Shown: positions 36,796 through 47,629 of the stretch, one piece after another | Layout of the letters: every line of letters starts with the position of its first letter | Numbering within the stretch: position 1 is the stretch's first letter | Origin: Paramacrobiotus metropolitanus | Taxonomy: Eukaryota; Tardigrada; Eutardigrada; Parachela; Macrobiotidae | Assembly: GCF_019649055.1 (NCBI RefSeq) | Contig: NW_026570244.1 | Coordinates: 186,001 to 250,000 of the forward strand | Length of the DNA: 64,000 bases | Direction of reading: 5' to 3' | Program-made: the position numbers and the translations under genes | The notes under the pieces: generated by a model | Databases searched by the model: none | What the model saw: only the letters and a program-made list of their open reading frames with translations | What the model was told of the DNA's origin: nothing

Positions 36796-37250
36796 ATATT
36801 AACTGTAAAATAGTGTGCCCGCGCTTGCACTTTTGTTGTTATGGCGGCTATTGCCCAATAAACCATAGAAAAGGTCTTAAAACGTTTTTTAATGCTTTTG
36901 CTTTTAATACTTTATTTTTTGTTCATAACTATTTTATTAAATTTTTAGTAACGTTTTCTATTAATTTTCAATAATTTTATTACTTTTTTAATAACTGATT
37001 AAAATTTTTTAAATATTTAGTATTTATTCTATAAAAATTTTTTTAAATTTTTAATATTTGTCTGTATTTTTAATTTTTAATAAATATTTCTAACACTTAT
37101 TTTAATATAAATTTTTTAAATATTATTTTTAATACATTTTTCTAATAAATGTTTTTAATAACTTATCAACATTTTTTTAATTTTTAATGCTTATTTGTTA
37201 ATATTTTTTAAATTTATTATATTTTTAGCACATTTTTAACGATTTTTAAA
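36796..37250. other. Very AT-rich spacer
   Basis: T-rich words (TTTTTAATA, AATTTTTAA) dominate. No gene, hairpin or clear tandem unit is supported. The 5-bp Copia target ATTTT at 37251-37255 lies at its edge. Confidence 0.5.
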
Positions 37251-37255
37251 ATTTT

Positions 37256-38935
37256 TGATACAATTAACGTGGTTTTCGTAGTTTGCTTTAATGAACAGTA
37301 ATTCAAGTGTCGTCAACATTGTAATTGTAGCATCTTACATACTCAGTAAAACAGTCAGATTGACTAAACTTCTGAGTAAAAACTTTGCCTTTAACCCTCC
37401 AACGCTCACTACCCGAACGGGTAGGAGTTTCTTCGTGAAAACCGGGATTTCTTCATGAAAAAATTCGGTTAAGAAAGTGAATTTTTTGTGTACTTGTACT
37501 GACCATAGGTCACCGGCGGTGACATGGGTGTTTAGCAACACCATTGGGCGCAGACGGTCCTAGTCACGAAAACTTTTAATTCTATAATAATTCGGCGAAC
37601 AACACCTGACCGAAACGAAAACGTTTATCGTATAGACCATAAAGAGGGCTTCAAAACAAGGGTATTGCAGTGGTCAGTAGACTGACCATTGGTCAGCAAA
37701 ACTGGAAAATGTTTCTGCATAATGAAGTAATTGGTGGATAACTGGACACAACAAATGCAGCGATTACCAACAATCCAATTCTCAAAACAGCATTTCTTTT
37801 CGTACAACAAATCGCATAACAGTCTTTATGACACGCCGAGCTGCTCTTACACTGCACGCATGGTGCATGATTGCACCTTTATGGATTTAGCCGCAGCGTT
37901 TAGATCGGAAATAAGCGATGACAGTCCAGCAGCACGTGCGGTATTGATGCGCTGAAGTTCACATCAGCAGTTCTGGAAGCAGCAGCCGCCATCATGAAGT
38001 CAGCATCGGCCGAATGCTATTAATACACCTGGCGCAAAGATCACTACTCACTACCGGACATGTAATTACTAGAGTTGTTGTCATCCACGGCTCCAGGAGA
38101 CCGATGTATTTTTTCCTGCTCGCCTACACCGCTGCAAGGTCTGGTTCGTGTAAAATGCAGTAGATCGTACGAGGCGCAAGGGAGGCTGCAAGGTTATCAT
38201 GCCGATTACAGTGGTAATGCACTATTGCAGATTGCCAAGGAAGGTTACCACGCTCGGTTATATAGAAGGTTGGTTGTCCAGAAACGACCACCGATTCGTT
38301 CGTTTGAAGGCCGTATCCAACCGCCCAGGGTGCTGCCCAACTTAATTGTTTTTGGAAGAGTTCCGGCAAACAGAACCACGTGGGGCATATTTGAAGTCCG
38401 AACCAACAAGACCTTATCCGATTTACATAATTATAAAAGTGCCGAAATTGCGCCCGGCCGTACTTCAGGACCATACATGCCCAATGGTCTGCACGCAACA
38501 CAAGTTTTCGATGGACTGTGGCCACCCACTGTTTAACTTTTAGAACCGACGCTTGTCATTTTCTTATAAAGCTTTACTGATCGTACATTTCTGAATTATC
38601 TCAGATTAACTGACTTAGTGGCTAATTAGTTAATTAGCAGGGCCTTCGGGAGATCAGAAAGTTCGAAATTGGCGGCTTTTGCGACCTCGTGGTTCTTGAG
38701 GGACTTCTGATTCCAGTTTGGTTTGTTTTTTGTTGCTGCTGTAAGGTCTCGTAACGCTAATTACGCTATCCGATATCGATTAATTGCTGTTGTTCATTAA
38801 GAAAAACCATTTGAAGACCCTGTTGCGCCCCAACACCAATGGGCGTCAGTGGGTTAAGGCCGGTGTATGACAAAGGGGCTAGGTGCCAACATGAGTAACA
38901 GACATTAGCAAGGGTTACACACATAAATTCTGACA
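37256..38935 (-). repeat. 3' LTR of the Copia element, interrupted
   Basis: LTR pieces 37256-37394 and 38858-38935 total 217 bp. Between them is a TTAA-flanked DNA element (37395-38853). The other LTR has an uninterrupted CCTTTAAGGCC at 42379-42389, the empty site. Confidence 0.95.
37395..38853. mobile_element. TTAA-flanked element inserted in the Copia LTR
   Basis: The ends CCCTCCAACG and (inverted) CCCACTGACG are preceded and followed by TTAA (37391-37394 and 38854-38857). CCC ends with TTAA fit piggyBac. The opposite LTR proves the exact target. The 1459-bp interior has a 153-codon plus-strand frame (38075-38536) and a 133-codon minus-strand frame (38124-38525) that overlap; neither is recognised and no transposase domain was seen. 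Confidence 0.88.
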
Positions 38936-39091
38936 CCACTCTTCACCCAGTCAGCGGTCATTCAGTCCATGCATCCCGAGCAGTCCGGTGATGAACTTGA
39001 CCTTGATCCCTCCGAGCGCCTTCGTCATCATGTCCGATGGATTTTGATCCGTTGGAATATAGCTCACCTCAATCGATCCGGCTTTCGTTTC

Positions 39092-41431
39092 CTATCGGAT
39101 TCGATGGTAGCGAATTCCGACGTGTTTCGTCCGCTTATGGAATTCGGAATCCTTCGACAAGGCAATCGCGCCTTGATTATCCACATACATCTGGGTGGCC
39201 TTCGTGATATCCACTCCGAGCGCATCCAGAAACGGTCTGCTCCACTCGTTCTGCTCAACTGCCTCGGCCAGTGCCATATATTCGGCTTCCGTTGCGGAGA
39301 ATGCAGTCACGTGTTGCAGTTGTGAATTCCATGCAACAGGTCCACCTCCCAATGTGGACACGTATCCGGATGTTGACTTCCGTTCATCCGGATCACCTCC
39401 CCAATCTGAGTCACAATATCCGACCAACTCCGTGCTTGCTGTACCAAACGTCAAAGCCATAGTTAATGTGCTTTTCAAATAGCGCATTACCCGTTTAGCA
39501 GCTGTCCAGTGCTCGGATCCAGGTTTCTTCCCACCCCATGTAAGGACACTAATAGCATCCTCCTCATCCTCCGTTTTCTCCAACTTCACGTTCGGATCCA
39601 GTGGCGATGCATACGTCTTGCTCTCCAACATTCCGAAACGCTGCAGCACACTACTAATGTATCCTTGCTGACTGATGCTGATGGTGCCGATCTTCCTGAT
39701 TTGAGTAATATCCATGCCCACATGATAATCTTGCTCATGCACTGTCAACTCAAATTCTTCAGTTCTTTTAGAAAATCGTTCACCGCCTTGCGCGTTACAC
39801 CACACACCAAACCATCATCCACATAAAGACACATTACCATGTATTCATTGTCTGTTCCTTTCCTCACGTACGCACACGGATCTTCTTCACATGCCGTAAA
39901 TCCATGTTTAGTGAGTACCGCGTTCACACGCTCGTTCCACAATCTTGGACCTTGCTTCAAGCCGTATACTGAACGCTTCAACCGACATACACGTCTACTG
40001 CCGTCGCCGTATGTTGCCGGCTGGTCCATATAATATTATATAACTTTATCCAAGTCACCGTTCAGAAATGCAGTCCTCACATCGAACTGTACATTTCCAA
40101 GTTGCGTGCAGCAGCCACCGCTAACACACACCGTACCGATTCGTGTCGTACGACGGGGGCAAGGTTTCGCCATAGTCAATGCCCTGCGCTTGTGAGTAGC
40201 CGCATGCCACAAGATGCGCTTTCCGATTATTCAGCTCACCATCTGGAAGTAGTTTCGATTTAAAAACCCACTTACACTTCACACTGCGCTTCGAGACCAA
40301 CACCTCAAGGCCGTCCACCACCTTGTTGCGTACCATGGAGCCGACCAATGCGTTGGTGACGTGTCCAAGCCGTTGATGCCAAATTCCCACAGGCTGCGCC
40401 TTCAGCGCATCTCCACTTGGCGGCACAACACGTATGAAAGGTCGGTACGATGCACCGTCACCTCGCAGTCCACCGAGGAACGCCTTGCCATCTTTGCTGA
40501 TTGTCATCTTTCCTTTAACATGGAAAAACGTCGTTGCCAACCACGAACGGCTTGGGATCATCTAGCTTAACTAGAGTTTTAAACCAGGTGTTCTTGTTCG
40601 TAGTATGGCCACTTGCCCTACTATCAGCAATGACCGCATCCGTATTTCCGGCCACATGCAAAGCTAAAACCATTAAAGATTCCTTCCTGTAACCGTGACC
40701 GGACTTGTCCTGTCGCTTGTTGGTGCCTAGATCTTTTTCCTCTTTGACCAGCAATCTGCTTCATTGTGACCGACTTTCCCGCAAATACGGCAGTTCCCCG
40801 TAAACTTTTTCGCTCCACTCAGTAGCATCTTACCTTTCGTGTACAGTGACTCACCAGCTGGACTTGACCCGCTTCCTTCTCCTTGTCCCTTCATCGTCTT
40901 TTCCGCTAAAAGCAGCTTCTCCCGTAACGTGGACATTTTTGGATCAGGACCGGCCATCATGTTCCACGACGACACAAAAGAGGCGTACTGTTTGAGCAAG
41001 CAAGCAAGCGTCTTCCCGATCAACCAAGAGTCGTGACCTTCTCCCGCTTCCCGCACGCACCTATCTTGGCCGCTAGAACATTCGAAAAACTCGCTCATCG
41101 CCGACATCAAGTTGTTATCAGTCTTCGGCTCCTTCAGTTCCTAGATCCTCTTTAGAATCTCAACGGACGTCTTGCAGTCTCGACACTGATTGAAGGTGGG
41201 ATCATCCACTGTAGCACGCAATATGCTTTTGGCTGTCCCATCGGCAGCTACCTACTTCAGGTGGTGCTCTTGTGCTGCTTTATCCGTTGTCAAATCCTGG
41301 AGCATCGTTAGTGTCCCATTAACAACGGACCACAAAGACTCACCAGTCAACACATCCTCCAACTGTACCCTCCGTCGCGAGTAATTGGAGTCGTTCAACT
41401 CGGTGACCTTAATACTCTTGAACTGCGCCAT
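39092..41431 (-). pseudogene. Copia Gag-Pol polyprotein, broken and lacking the integrase core
   Basis: Gag starts at ATG 41431 (MAQFKSIKVTELNDSNYSRR) with two in-frame TAG codons, then a CCHC knuckle CRICGKVGHNEADC (about 40770). After a frameshift comes a protease-like IADSRASGHTTNKNTWF, where the usual DSG/DTG core is altered. A GAG-pre-integrase stretch (GIWHQRLGHVTNALV) runs straight into the start of reverse transcriptase (SVKCKWVFKSKL), so the integrase catalytic core has been deleted. The RT shows CRLKRSVYGLKQGPRLWN and YVDD (about 39830). RNase H follows (VGYCDSDWGGDPDERKS, TEAEYMALAEAVEQ, VDNQGAIALSK) to the stop at 39092. At least three frame changes are needed. This copy could move only if other copies supplied the missing functions. 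Confidence 0.93.
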
Positions 41432-41498
41432 TGTAGTATCCACACAACAATGATAAAACAAACTTAACACTGCTTAGAGACAAGCAGGTCTCATAATC

Positions 41499-42462
41499 TG
41501 ATACAATTAACGTGGTTTTGGTAGTTTGCTTTAATGAACAGTAATTCAAGTGTCGTTAACATTGTAATTGTAGCATCTTATATACAGCCCTGCTACGCCA
41601 AGTTCGGACACTTTTGAAAATAAATTATAAAATATTCGTTTTTCCCGTTTTGTGTAGCTCTTTCATTTTTTCTAGTACAACGTTTTATCGCGAATCTGGG
41701 AATATCAAATTCGGAATCTTCTGATCTGTCAGCGAGAAGACGGGGGCAAATCAAAGGGTTGGGGTAAGGGTCATTACCGAACTGCTTATATCGGCGGCTC
41801 CCGTAAAATCCCCAACCAATAGTTTTGTGCGAACATTAGCGAAATCTTTTCAGTGACCGACAAGGTCTCTAGTACGGGCTAACGAAACAGTACTACGCGA
41901 TCGGTGCGCCAGGTGAGCTCGAAGGAAGATCTGTCACCCATAGACTTGCATGTTAAAAGGTATCTCCCGAAGAATGTGGTTGCCTAGTGCGCTGATCGCT
42001 TTTGTGAGGATGTAAGTACTTAAATAGATATTAGAAAGGGACCGTTAGTAAATCGAAATACCACTTGGAAGTTTCCAATTTTCCAGAATTTTTAAACTAT
42101 TATCGACTGAACATGGTGATTTTTTCGGAAGCAGCGCGTTTTTTTAAAAAAAAGTGCAAGTAAAACTTTTGCTCCCTTTTCCGGCATTGTAGCTTTTTGC
42201 ATAGAAACGTAATCCAGAAAGTTGCTGTTGATTGTAATCTATCATAAAACAATTAAATCAGAAGGTTAGATATCAACGGTCGCAGGTGAGAAATATTTGT
42301 TACTGTCCGAACTTGGCGTAGCAGGGCTGTACTCAGTAAAACAGTCAGACTGACTAAACTTCTGAGCAACAACTTCGCCTTTAAGGCCGGTGTATGACAA
42401 AGGGGCTGGGTGCCAACATGAGTAACAGACATTAGTAACGGTTACACTCATAAATTATAACA
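41499..42462 (-). repeat. 5' LTR of the Copia element, interrupted
   Basis: The pieces 41499-41582 (plus TA) and 42332-42462 total 217 bp and match the other LTR. A TA-flanked element (41585-42329) lies between them; the other LTR has the uninterrupted ACATACTCAG site at 37337-37346. Confidence 0.95.
41585..42329. mobile_element. Tc1/mariner-like MITE with perfect 26-bp ends
   Basis: CAGCCCTGCTACGCCAAGTT and six more bases are exactly inverted at 42304-42329, flanked by TA on both sides (41583-41584, 42330-42331). It is 745 bp with no transposase. An interior block (about 41675-42040) is homologous to the interior of the TTAA element at 43072-43741 despite unrelated ends. Confidence 0.93.
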
Positions 42463-42467
42463 ATTTT

Positions 42468-43067
42468 TATAATTTTTTAATAAGTAATTAAATTTTTTTA
42501 ATATTTTACTTCAAGTTTGTTTTTCGACATGTTAAAAAATTAATGAATACATTTTTATCGGTATGAATACGGAATCAGCAGATCGTAGTATTATTTATTT
42601 CCGGCCATGAAGCATTGCAGTACTGTGCGACATTTTTAATTTATAAAATGTACAGACTACAGATTATACGTAACACTGTCACAATTACTCTAGAAATTGA
42701 TTTGCCGCTGAATACTTTAATGGTGTCTTGTGGGGTACGAGTCATGATTAACAAGCGAGACGTTGCCTTGCATGATTATGAATTTATTAGTTTATGTAGT
42801 CCAAAGAAGCGAAATCGCTTGCAAGCTTTGCATGAAGGCTTATACCGGGAAGATTACACACTGTAAAACACTGTAAACTGCAATAGCGTACACGCCTGAT
42901 GCTACCGAACTGGAAGTGATGGGGTACGGAGTTCTGGTGTATATCAGTCAATGTAAACCGCAGAATAACCAACTGCGCCAACAACAGTAATCCCGCGTTT
43001 TACTCTCAACAGCTCCAGATACCGAAAATCTTAGTGTAAGTGTTAATAGTACTACTCGAAACGCAAT
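42468..43067. other. Short spacer with an 83-codon ORF
   Basis: Plus-strand frame 42615-42866 (ATG is not the first codon; an internal ATG is at about 42648) ends KRNRLQALHEGLYREDYTL. It has no known motif, and I do not call it a gene. Confidence 0.25.
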
Positions 43068-43071
43068 TTAA

Positions 43072-43741
43072 AAGAGTTCTGTAAGACACAGAGCCGGGAG
43101 TTCTGTAAAAGTGAATCTACCAGTGGCACAGCGCTTAATCTTACAGAGCGTTACAGAGCAACGAGATTCAAAATTTTCCAGTTTAATATGTGGTCGAAAC
43201 TTTCAGCATAATGCCAGTTGCGCACTCACATCACAAATTGATTATTCACAAATAGATGGTCGATACAGGTGTTGTTTGTTTTTATTTTAGCTAGGGTAAC
43301 ATTTTATTGCGGATCCAGTGATGTCAAAACAGGAACAATCAGCTCTAGTAGTGAACTCAAAACAGGACGTATCACTCATAGACTTGTATGTTAAAAGGCA
43401 CTATCATCCGAAGACTGTGGCTGCCTAAGCGCGGAACGCGTTGGGCCAGGCGTAAGTGATTTAAAGAAAGTTAGACTAAGACAATTAGAAATCAGGTAAA
43501 AACCAGAAAACCACTAAAAAGATGTTCGGGTTCAAGGGTAGCAAGGGAAAATAATTTGTTATTGCATACACTTGGTGAGAACGACCTGAACTTCTGGTGA
43601 GAAATGCGAGTTCTGTATCGTAACGGAGCCAGGAGAGTTCCTTTTAGATGCAGAACACTTTAACCTTGAGCTTCCAATCAGCGGTGAGGGGTGGGGTCAA
43701 AACGTTACAGAACTTCCGGCTCTGTATCTTACAGAACTCAC
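43072..43741. mobile_element. TTAA-flanked MITE beside the membrane-protein gene
   Basis: GAGTTCTGTAAGACACAGAG at the left is inverted at the right (CTCTGTATCTTACAGAACTC) with few mismatches. TTAA lies on both sides (43068-43071 and 43742-43745). The right-hand TTAA contains the stop codon of the membrane-protein ORF on the minus strand, so this insertion lies directly at its 3' end. Confidence 0.85.
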
Positions 43742-44202
43742 TTAAAGTGCGTGGCGAGTGGGCCTAATGTAAGTGGGCGATGGGTTTCGCTGTCCTCCCA
43801 GTGGCAGGTAGTGGGCGTGGAGTGCGGCCGGTGGCTTTTTCTCCCTGGGTATCTCAATCTCCTTTCGAAGCTGTCGGATGTTGGCCGTTACCGGAGGTGC
43901 CCGAGGCAGTGGAGAATCCTCTTTACGACGGCAAATAAAAATGCCCCATGCCATGGCTAACACCAGTAGCACAGCAGCTACATCGCTAGCAAAGCCGCTA
44001 CCGGTAGGTTTGCCATAACGAGGTTGCTCTAACGGTAGGATTTAGTACCGGTACTGAAACCCACAGTTAGAGCAATCGAGTTATGCCCTACCACGGATAC
44101 CGTATCCTGCCTCGTTAATGTTCTGCCGCGGCCGGTGTGCATGTCCCGTGCAGAACTGCTTTGCGCTGCACTATCCAGAATACCAGTCAACTTGCTAGAC
44201 AT
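43742..44202 (-). CDS. Short single-pass membrane protein, locus A (frame interrupted)
   Basis: From ATG 44202 a 57-residue N-terminal part is open to a TAG at 44029-44031. A second frame then encodes GFASDVAAVLLVLAMAWGIF, a membrane helix, followed by ICRRKEDSPLPRAPPVTAN and a basic tail to TAA at 43742. To join the two, either a short intron or a frameshift is needed. The switch point coincides with a 72-bp hairpin (about 44012-44090). The pattern of helix, Arg-rich stop-transfer, an SPLP stretch and a basic Arg-Leu...Ile tail resembles locus B (59280-59645). A TATA box at 44256-44263 and an upstream block shared with locus B support expression. No family was recognised; expected location is a cell membrane. 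It could be a live gene with a cryptic intron or a recent pseudogene. Confidence 0.5.
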
Positions 44203-44255
44203 GCTAAATTGCTAATGCACCAGTGTAAAATAGCGTTTCTCTACACGCAGAGGTT

Positions 44256-44263
44256 CTTATATA
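44256..44263 (-). promoter_or_regulatory. TATA box of membrane-protein locus A
   Basis: TATATAAG on the minus strand, 54 bases upstream of the ATG at 44202, a normal distance for a core promoter with a short leader. Confidence 0.6.
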
Positions 44264-44519
44264 TCCTGTTACAGTATACAGTCACGGGCCCGCGCACGGC
44301 ATAACAATGATTCACTTTTCACTGGACAACAGACAACGCGTAGTCTTCCATCTTCATTTTCCGGGTGCGGTGTAGTTTTGTCACGTACGTTTCTTAGAAT
44401 GTACGTACTTAAGGTTTGAGTACCATGTCATGTTAAGCCGGTATTGGATTTCTTTGTAGCGGCGTGTACTCAGCATTCTTGCCAGAGAAGACACGGAAAT
44501 CCTTCTCTACGAATCCCAC

Positions 44520-44549
44520 TGTCAGCTGCTTAATCAGCAATTCCGCTTT
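44520..44549 (-). promoter_or_regulatory. Conserved upstream block, locus A
   Basis: The plus-strand text CTGTCAGCTG followed by TTAATCAGCA and TTCCGCTTT recurs with few changes at 59931-59960, at a similar distance (about 300 bases) upstream of locus B. Further matching words lie between block and TATA box in both loci. It may be a shared enhancer or simply part of a segmental duplication. Confidence 0.45.
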
Positions 44550-44939
44550 CCCCTAAACGTCAATCAAAATGCCTTTTTCTCACTTGTCAGCGCCGGGAAA
44601 ATGCATTTCTTTTGCCGTGTCAGGTGCTGAGTAGTGATGTACAATTATGACTCGTTTTTACACCCTTACAAACAACTGTACGCTTTTCACTACATTAAAT
44701 TAATGATGTTAAAATAGCAGAATGATTTTACAAATCCTGGATACTTAGGGGGATCAACTAAGCACATAAAGAAATCTTAATTCACGCTTGAATATCCTCA
44801 GATCGGAAGAACATTTATTTAATGATAACGGGCGGATTTACTTGGGAGAGTATTATATCACATGACTGCATCAACACGAAGCAACCACACTTGAGCGCTC
44901 ATTACCAACAGGCTGCCGCAATGCACAGCCAGACTATAC

Positions 44940-45348
44940 ATTCATACAAATTCAGAGACTACAGCCGAATCGAAAGTGAACCAATTTCAGGTTCATAGCA
45001 CTTTCCCATAATTTTAAAATGAATTTCAAAATTTTTGAAATTCTATAAATCTGATATTGGTTCACTTTCAACTTTATGGCCATGTTTTTTTTACAGCAAA
45101 GTTTCAAGAAGATTGGGTAATAAACGTACTTTTGGTACACAACAATGCATTTAAACTTTTCACCTATTTTAGTACGCCGTAACTCGGCAACCGGATGTTA
45201 CGCGCGCAAGCGTTTTTTCAACCATGTATACAAATCATTTAGCTTTAGAATGATATAAAGTATTACAAAAAAGTGATTCAGAGTGCGCGAAAGCGAAAGT
45301 TTCAGTGTATGTATCCCATTTTTGACACCATGTACCGAGCCATTTCCC
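44940..45348. mobile_element. TTAA-ended long-inverted-repeat element, partial copy
   Basis: The right part matches the family (CAACCGGATGTTACGCGC, GAGTGCGCGAAAG, CCATGTACCGAGCCATTTCC) and ends at TTAA 45349-45352. The same sequence is found around a nested insertion at 57.0-58.2 kb. It has GTTTCAAG once (45101-45108), the empty site for that insertion. Confidence 0.85.
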
Positions 45349-45679
45349 TTAAGACCGTAACCGACCATTACCAGTAGCCTTACGACAACACAAGAATGCC
45401 CCCGAGTTTTCCTTTCGCCAGCTCCAGCTTCCAGGGACGAACGAACCGACCGGAAATGATTCACCGGAAGCTTTTATACCTACCTCAACCATCATCGCAG
45501 GCCGATGCTTCGCAACCGGAAGTAATGAGTGGGTTCGAGGCCCTTGGTCTACTTCCATTTCGGATATCAGACATATGGGCAACATAAGCAAGACAGAGGA
45601 ACATAGGAAAGCTAAGATATCCAACAATTTATGTCGACAGCAGACTTGATATTCGTATTAACTTTGTATGCTCGCATAG

Positions 45680-46930
45680 TTATTCGTTGAGAACAGTAAT
45701 CGTAGTAGTCTGAAAGATCCACTCATGGACGCCTTCGTGCGGCCGGAAGAAGCACTGCAGCTCAGCGCCTGCGTTAGCTTCCCGAACGGTCAGTTGCAGT
45801 GCATAGTCCAGAAACTGTCCGGGCAGATTGGGGGATAAGGTCATTTTCCGGTTGTAAGTTCCCGTCAAGACCTCTTTGGACGGAGGCAGCGCACCGTACG
45901 GCAGCTCCGTGGGTGGGCGGAAGATGCGGCCCTTGTAGCGCCAGAAATAGTGGTTCTCCTGATTGCGCAAAATAGCCTCCGGGAGCGGCAAGCGGACGCG
46001 GCAGGGGATGATGATGGGGACGCCCACGCTGGTCACGTGCGGTGTCTCCAGCTGCGGCTCGAAGACCTCGCTGGCGCGGGTAATCTGCGGGAGGAGCGTG
46101 AAGCGGCGCAGAACGCGCGGTGGGCCAGTGTAGCTCCTTGTAGTGGGCGTGGCATCCACGCAGAGGAGCGGCCCGCCCGAGTAGGCGGTGACGTTGAGGA
46201 CGACCAGCTGCAGGCGGCGGTCACCCACGCGGCTGACGTTGTAGCGCTGTGCCGGGTCTTCCGGCTGGGCGTGGCCTGCTTCGAAGACGGTGCGTCCGCG
46301 GTGCAGCCAGGTCAGCGAGCGCCAGTCGCCCCCGGGCGGCGCCTCGCAGCTGAACGTCGCGTCCTCGCCCAGCTGGGGGCGCCGCAGTTCCCCCTGCTGG
46401 AGGCGCTCATCCGGGGCCAACGGCAGAGTCAGGCGCTCGTCCTGCCGGCTGGTCAGCATGGCGTCTGTGATCATACCCTCCACTGCAAATTTTTTGACTA
46501 TATTCATCTATTTAAATTTTTTTTAAATTTTATTTATTTTTTCGTATATTTTATTCATCTTATTTTGTAATAAGATAAATAAAATTTTTGAAAATGAAAT
46601 GACGATATGACGATAATTTGATTTGCCAGTCTCCAGTGTTGAGTTTGAACGGACCAGGGTTGATTTGCGCAGTATGCGTTAAAACGAAGTATCCACAGTC
46701 AGTGGTCACGAAATAATTATTGTGCGGCCCGCACAAAGGTTCACTCATGCTATGGTAACAATACGAGGTCTGCCTCCACGAATCACATCCACAGCCCACT
46801 TACGGTTGATCGCCGGCGGCACGCTGGACTGCGGCCCTTGAAGGGAAAAGGGGAGAGGCAGGCATCCCCAGCACACGCTGAAAACGCTCAGCTGCAGCCA
46901 CGCTAAATCACGCACCACGCCCAAATGCAT
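45680..46930 (-). CDS. Secreted-type protein with two Ig-like domains, paralogue 1
   Basis: Exon 1 (46804-46930) encodes a hydrophobic N-terminus (LQLSVFSVCWGCLPLPFSLQ) that could be a signal peptide, ending at a GTAAGT donor. Exon 2 (45680-46482) starts after TTTGCAG in phase 1. The product is 309 residues. The first Ig-like domain has ATFSCEAP, LTWLHRG and LQLVVLNVTAYSGG...LLC; the second has IIIPCRVRLPLPE, YFWRYKGRI and YALQLTVREANAGAELQC. The end is HEWIFQTTTITVL. No membrane helix is inside the ORF. Its paralogue at 52771-54017 shares the intron position and phase. Exons are strongly GC-rich. The family is not recognised; secretion and a recognition role are inferences from fold and leader. 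Confidence 0.78.
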
Positions 46931-47595
46931 CGATCACAGTACTGTCAATGTTTGTTTTAATTTTTTCACTGCAAAGTACTATAAAAGTCATACGTACATA
47001 CGTCACAGCAGGCTCAGTTTTCTGTACAACGCATTGGTTTTGCTGCGCTGGTTTGTCCTGCTTAACATAACGGCCACATAACATAAAGTACAAACAAGAA
47101 CGACAAGAACTTATTAAATGTACATGCGATTGCAGATAGATACGTACTGTATTGTCGGCGATTACACCATCTTTCAGATTTGTATTTTCGTAGTGTCAAC
47201 CGCTCGTTAGGAAAGCAGACAACCGCCAAGCATGCATAGACTGTAGTAAAAGCGGCCACAATTGTTGCCATGACAGTCGCCAAGCATTGTTGCTGCACTG
47301 TCCTGGAACAATGTTACGTTTTCAAGAAACAGTTTCGGCTTTTGCCTTCGTTTTCCTTGTGGTTTAGGGTGGCAGATCGAATTCTAATTGGATTAATACC
47401 AGGTGCATGGCTCGGTAATTGTTAAATTTTCAATGCCGGTGAAGTTTTCTACTAAAATACTTACACGAATTAAGTATTGGAGATATTTTAAAGTACACAC
47501 AGCACGCCAACGGCAGCTCAACCGTTCCGCGGTGACGCCTTATTCTTAAGTTCTTAACAAATTTCAAATTTGACGGAGTGCTCCAGTCTTCCTAC

Positions 47596-47604
47596 TATAA
47601 AAAG
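47596..47604 (+). promoter_or_regulatory. TATA box
   Basis: TATAAAAAG, a near-ideal TATA box, 26-34 bases upstream of the ATG at 47630. The start of transcription would fall at or just before that ATG, giving a very short leader. Confidence 0.5.
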
Positions 47605-47629
47605 CCACGCCACACTGTTGACGCGATTC

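Larger units (their letters stand above)
37256..42462 (-). mobile_element. Copia LTR retrotransposon with nested insertions
   Basis: Two LTRs (37256-38935 and 41499-42462) begin TGATAC and end ACA; each is exactly 217 bp once its nested element and that element's duplicated bases are removed. The whole element is flanked by ATTTT (37251-37255 and 42463-42467). Coding runs on the minus strand: Gag, a CCHC knuckle, protease, GAG-pre-integrase, reverse transcriptase and RNase H. A purine-rich GGGTGAAGAGTGG next to the 3' LTR fits a polypurine tract. The integrase core is missing and stops and frameshifts break the ORF, so the copy is inactive. Confidence 0.96.

Noticed and set aside
38075-38536. 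153-codon plus frame and 133-codon minus frame
   Set aside because: They overlap, neither is recognisable, and both lie within a mobile element, so I could not choose one as a gene.
45950-46570. 206-codon plus-strand frame opposite Ig-fold paralogue 1
   Set aside because: Shadow of the GC-rich coding exon on the other strand.
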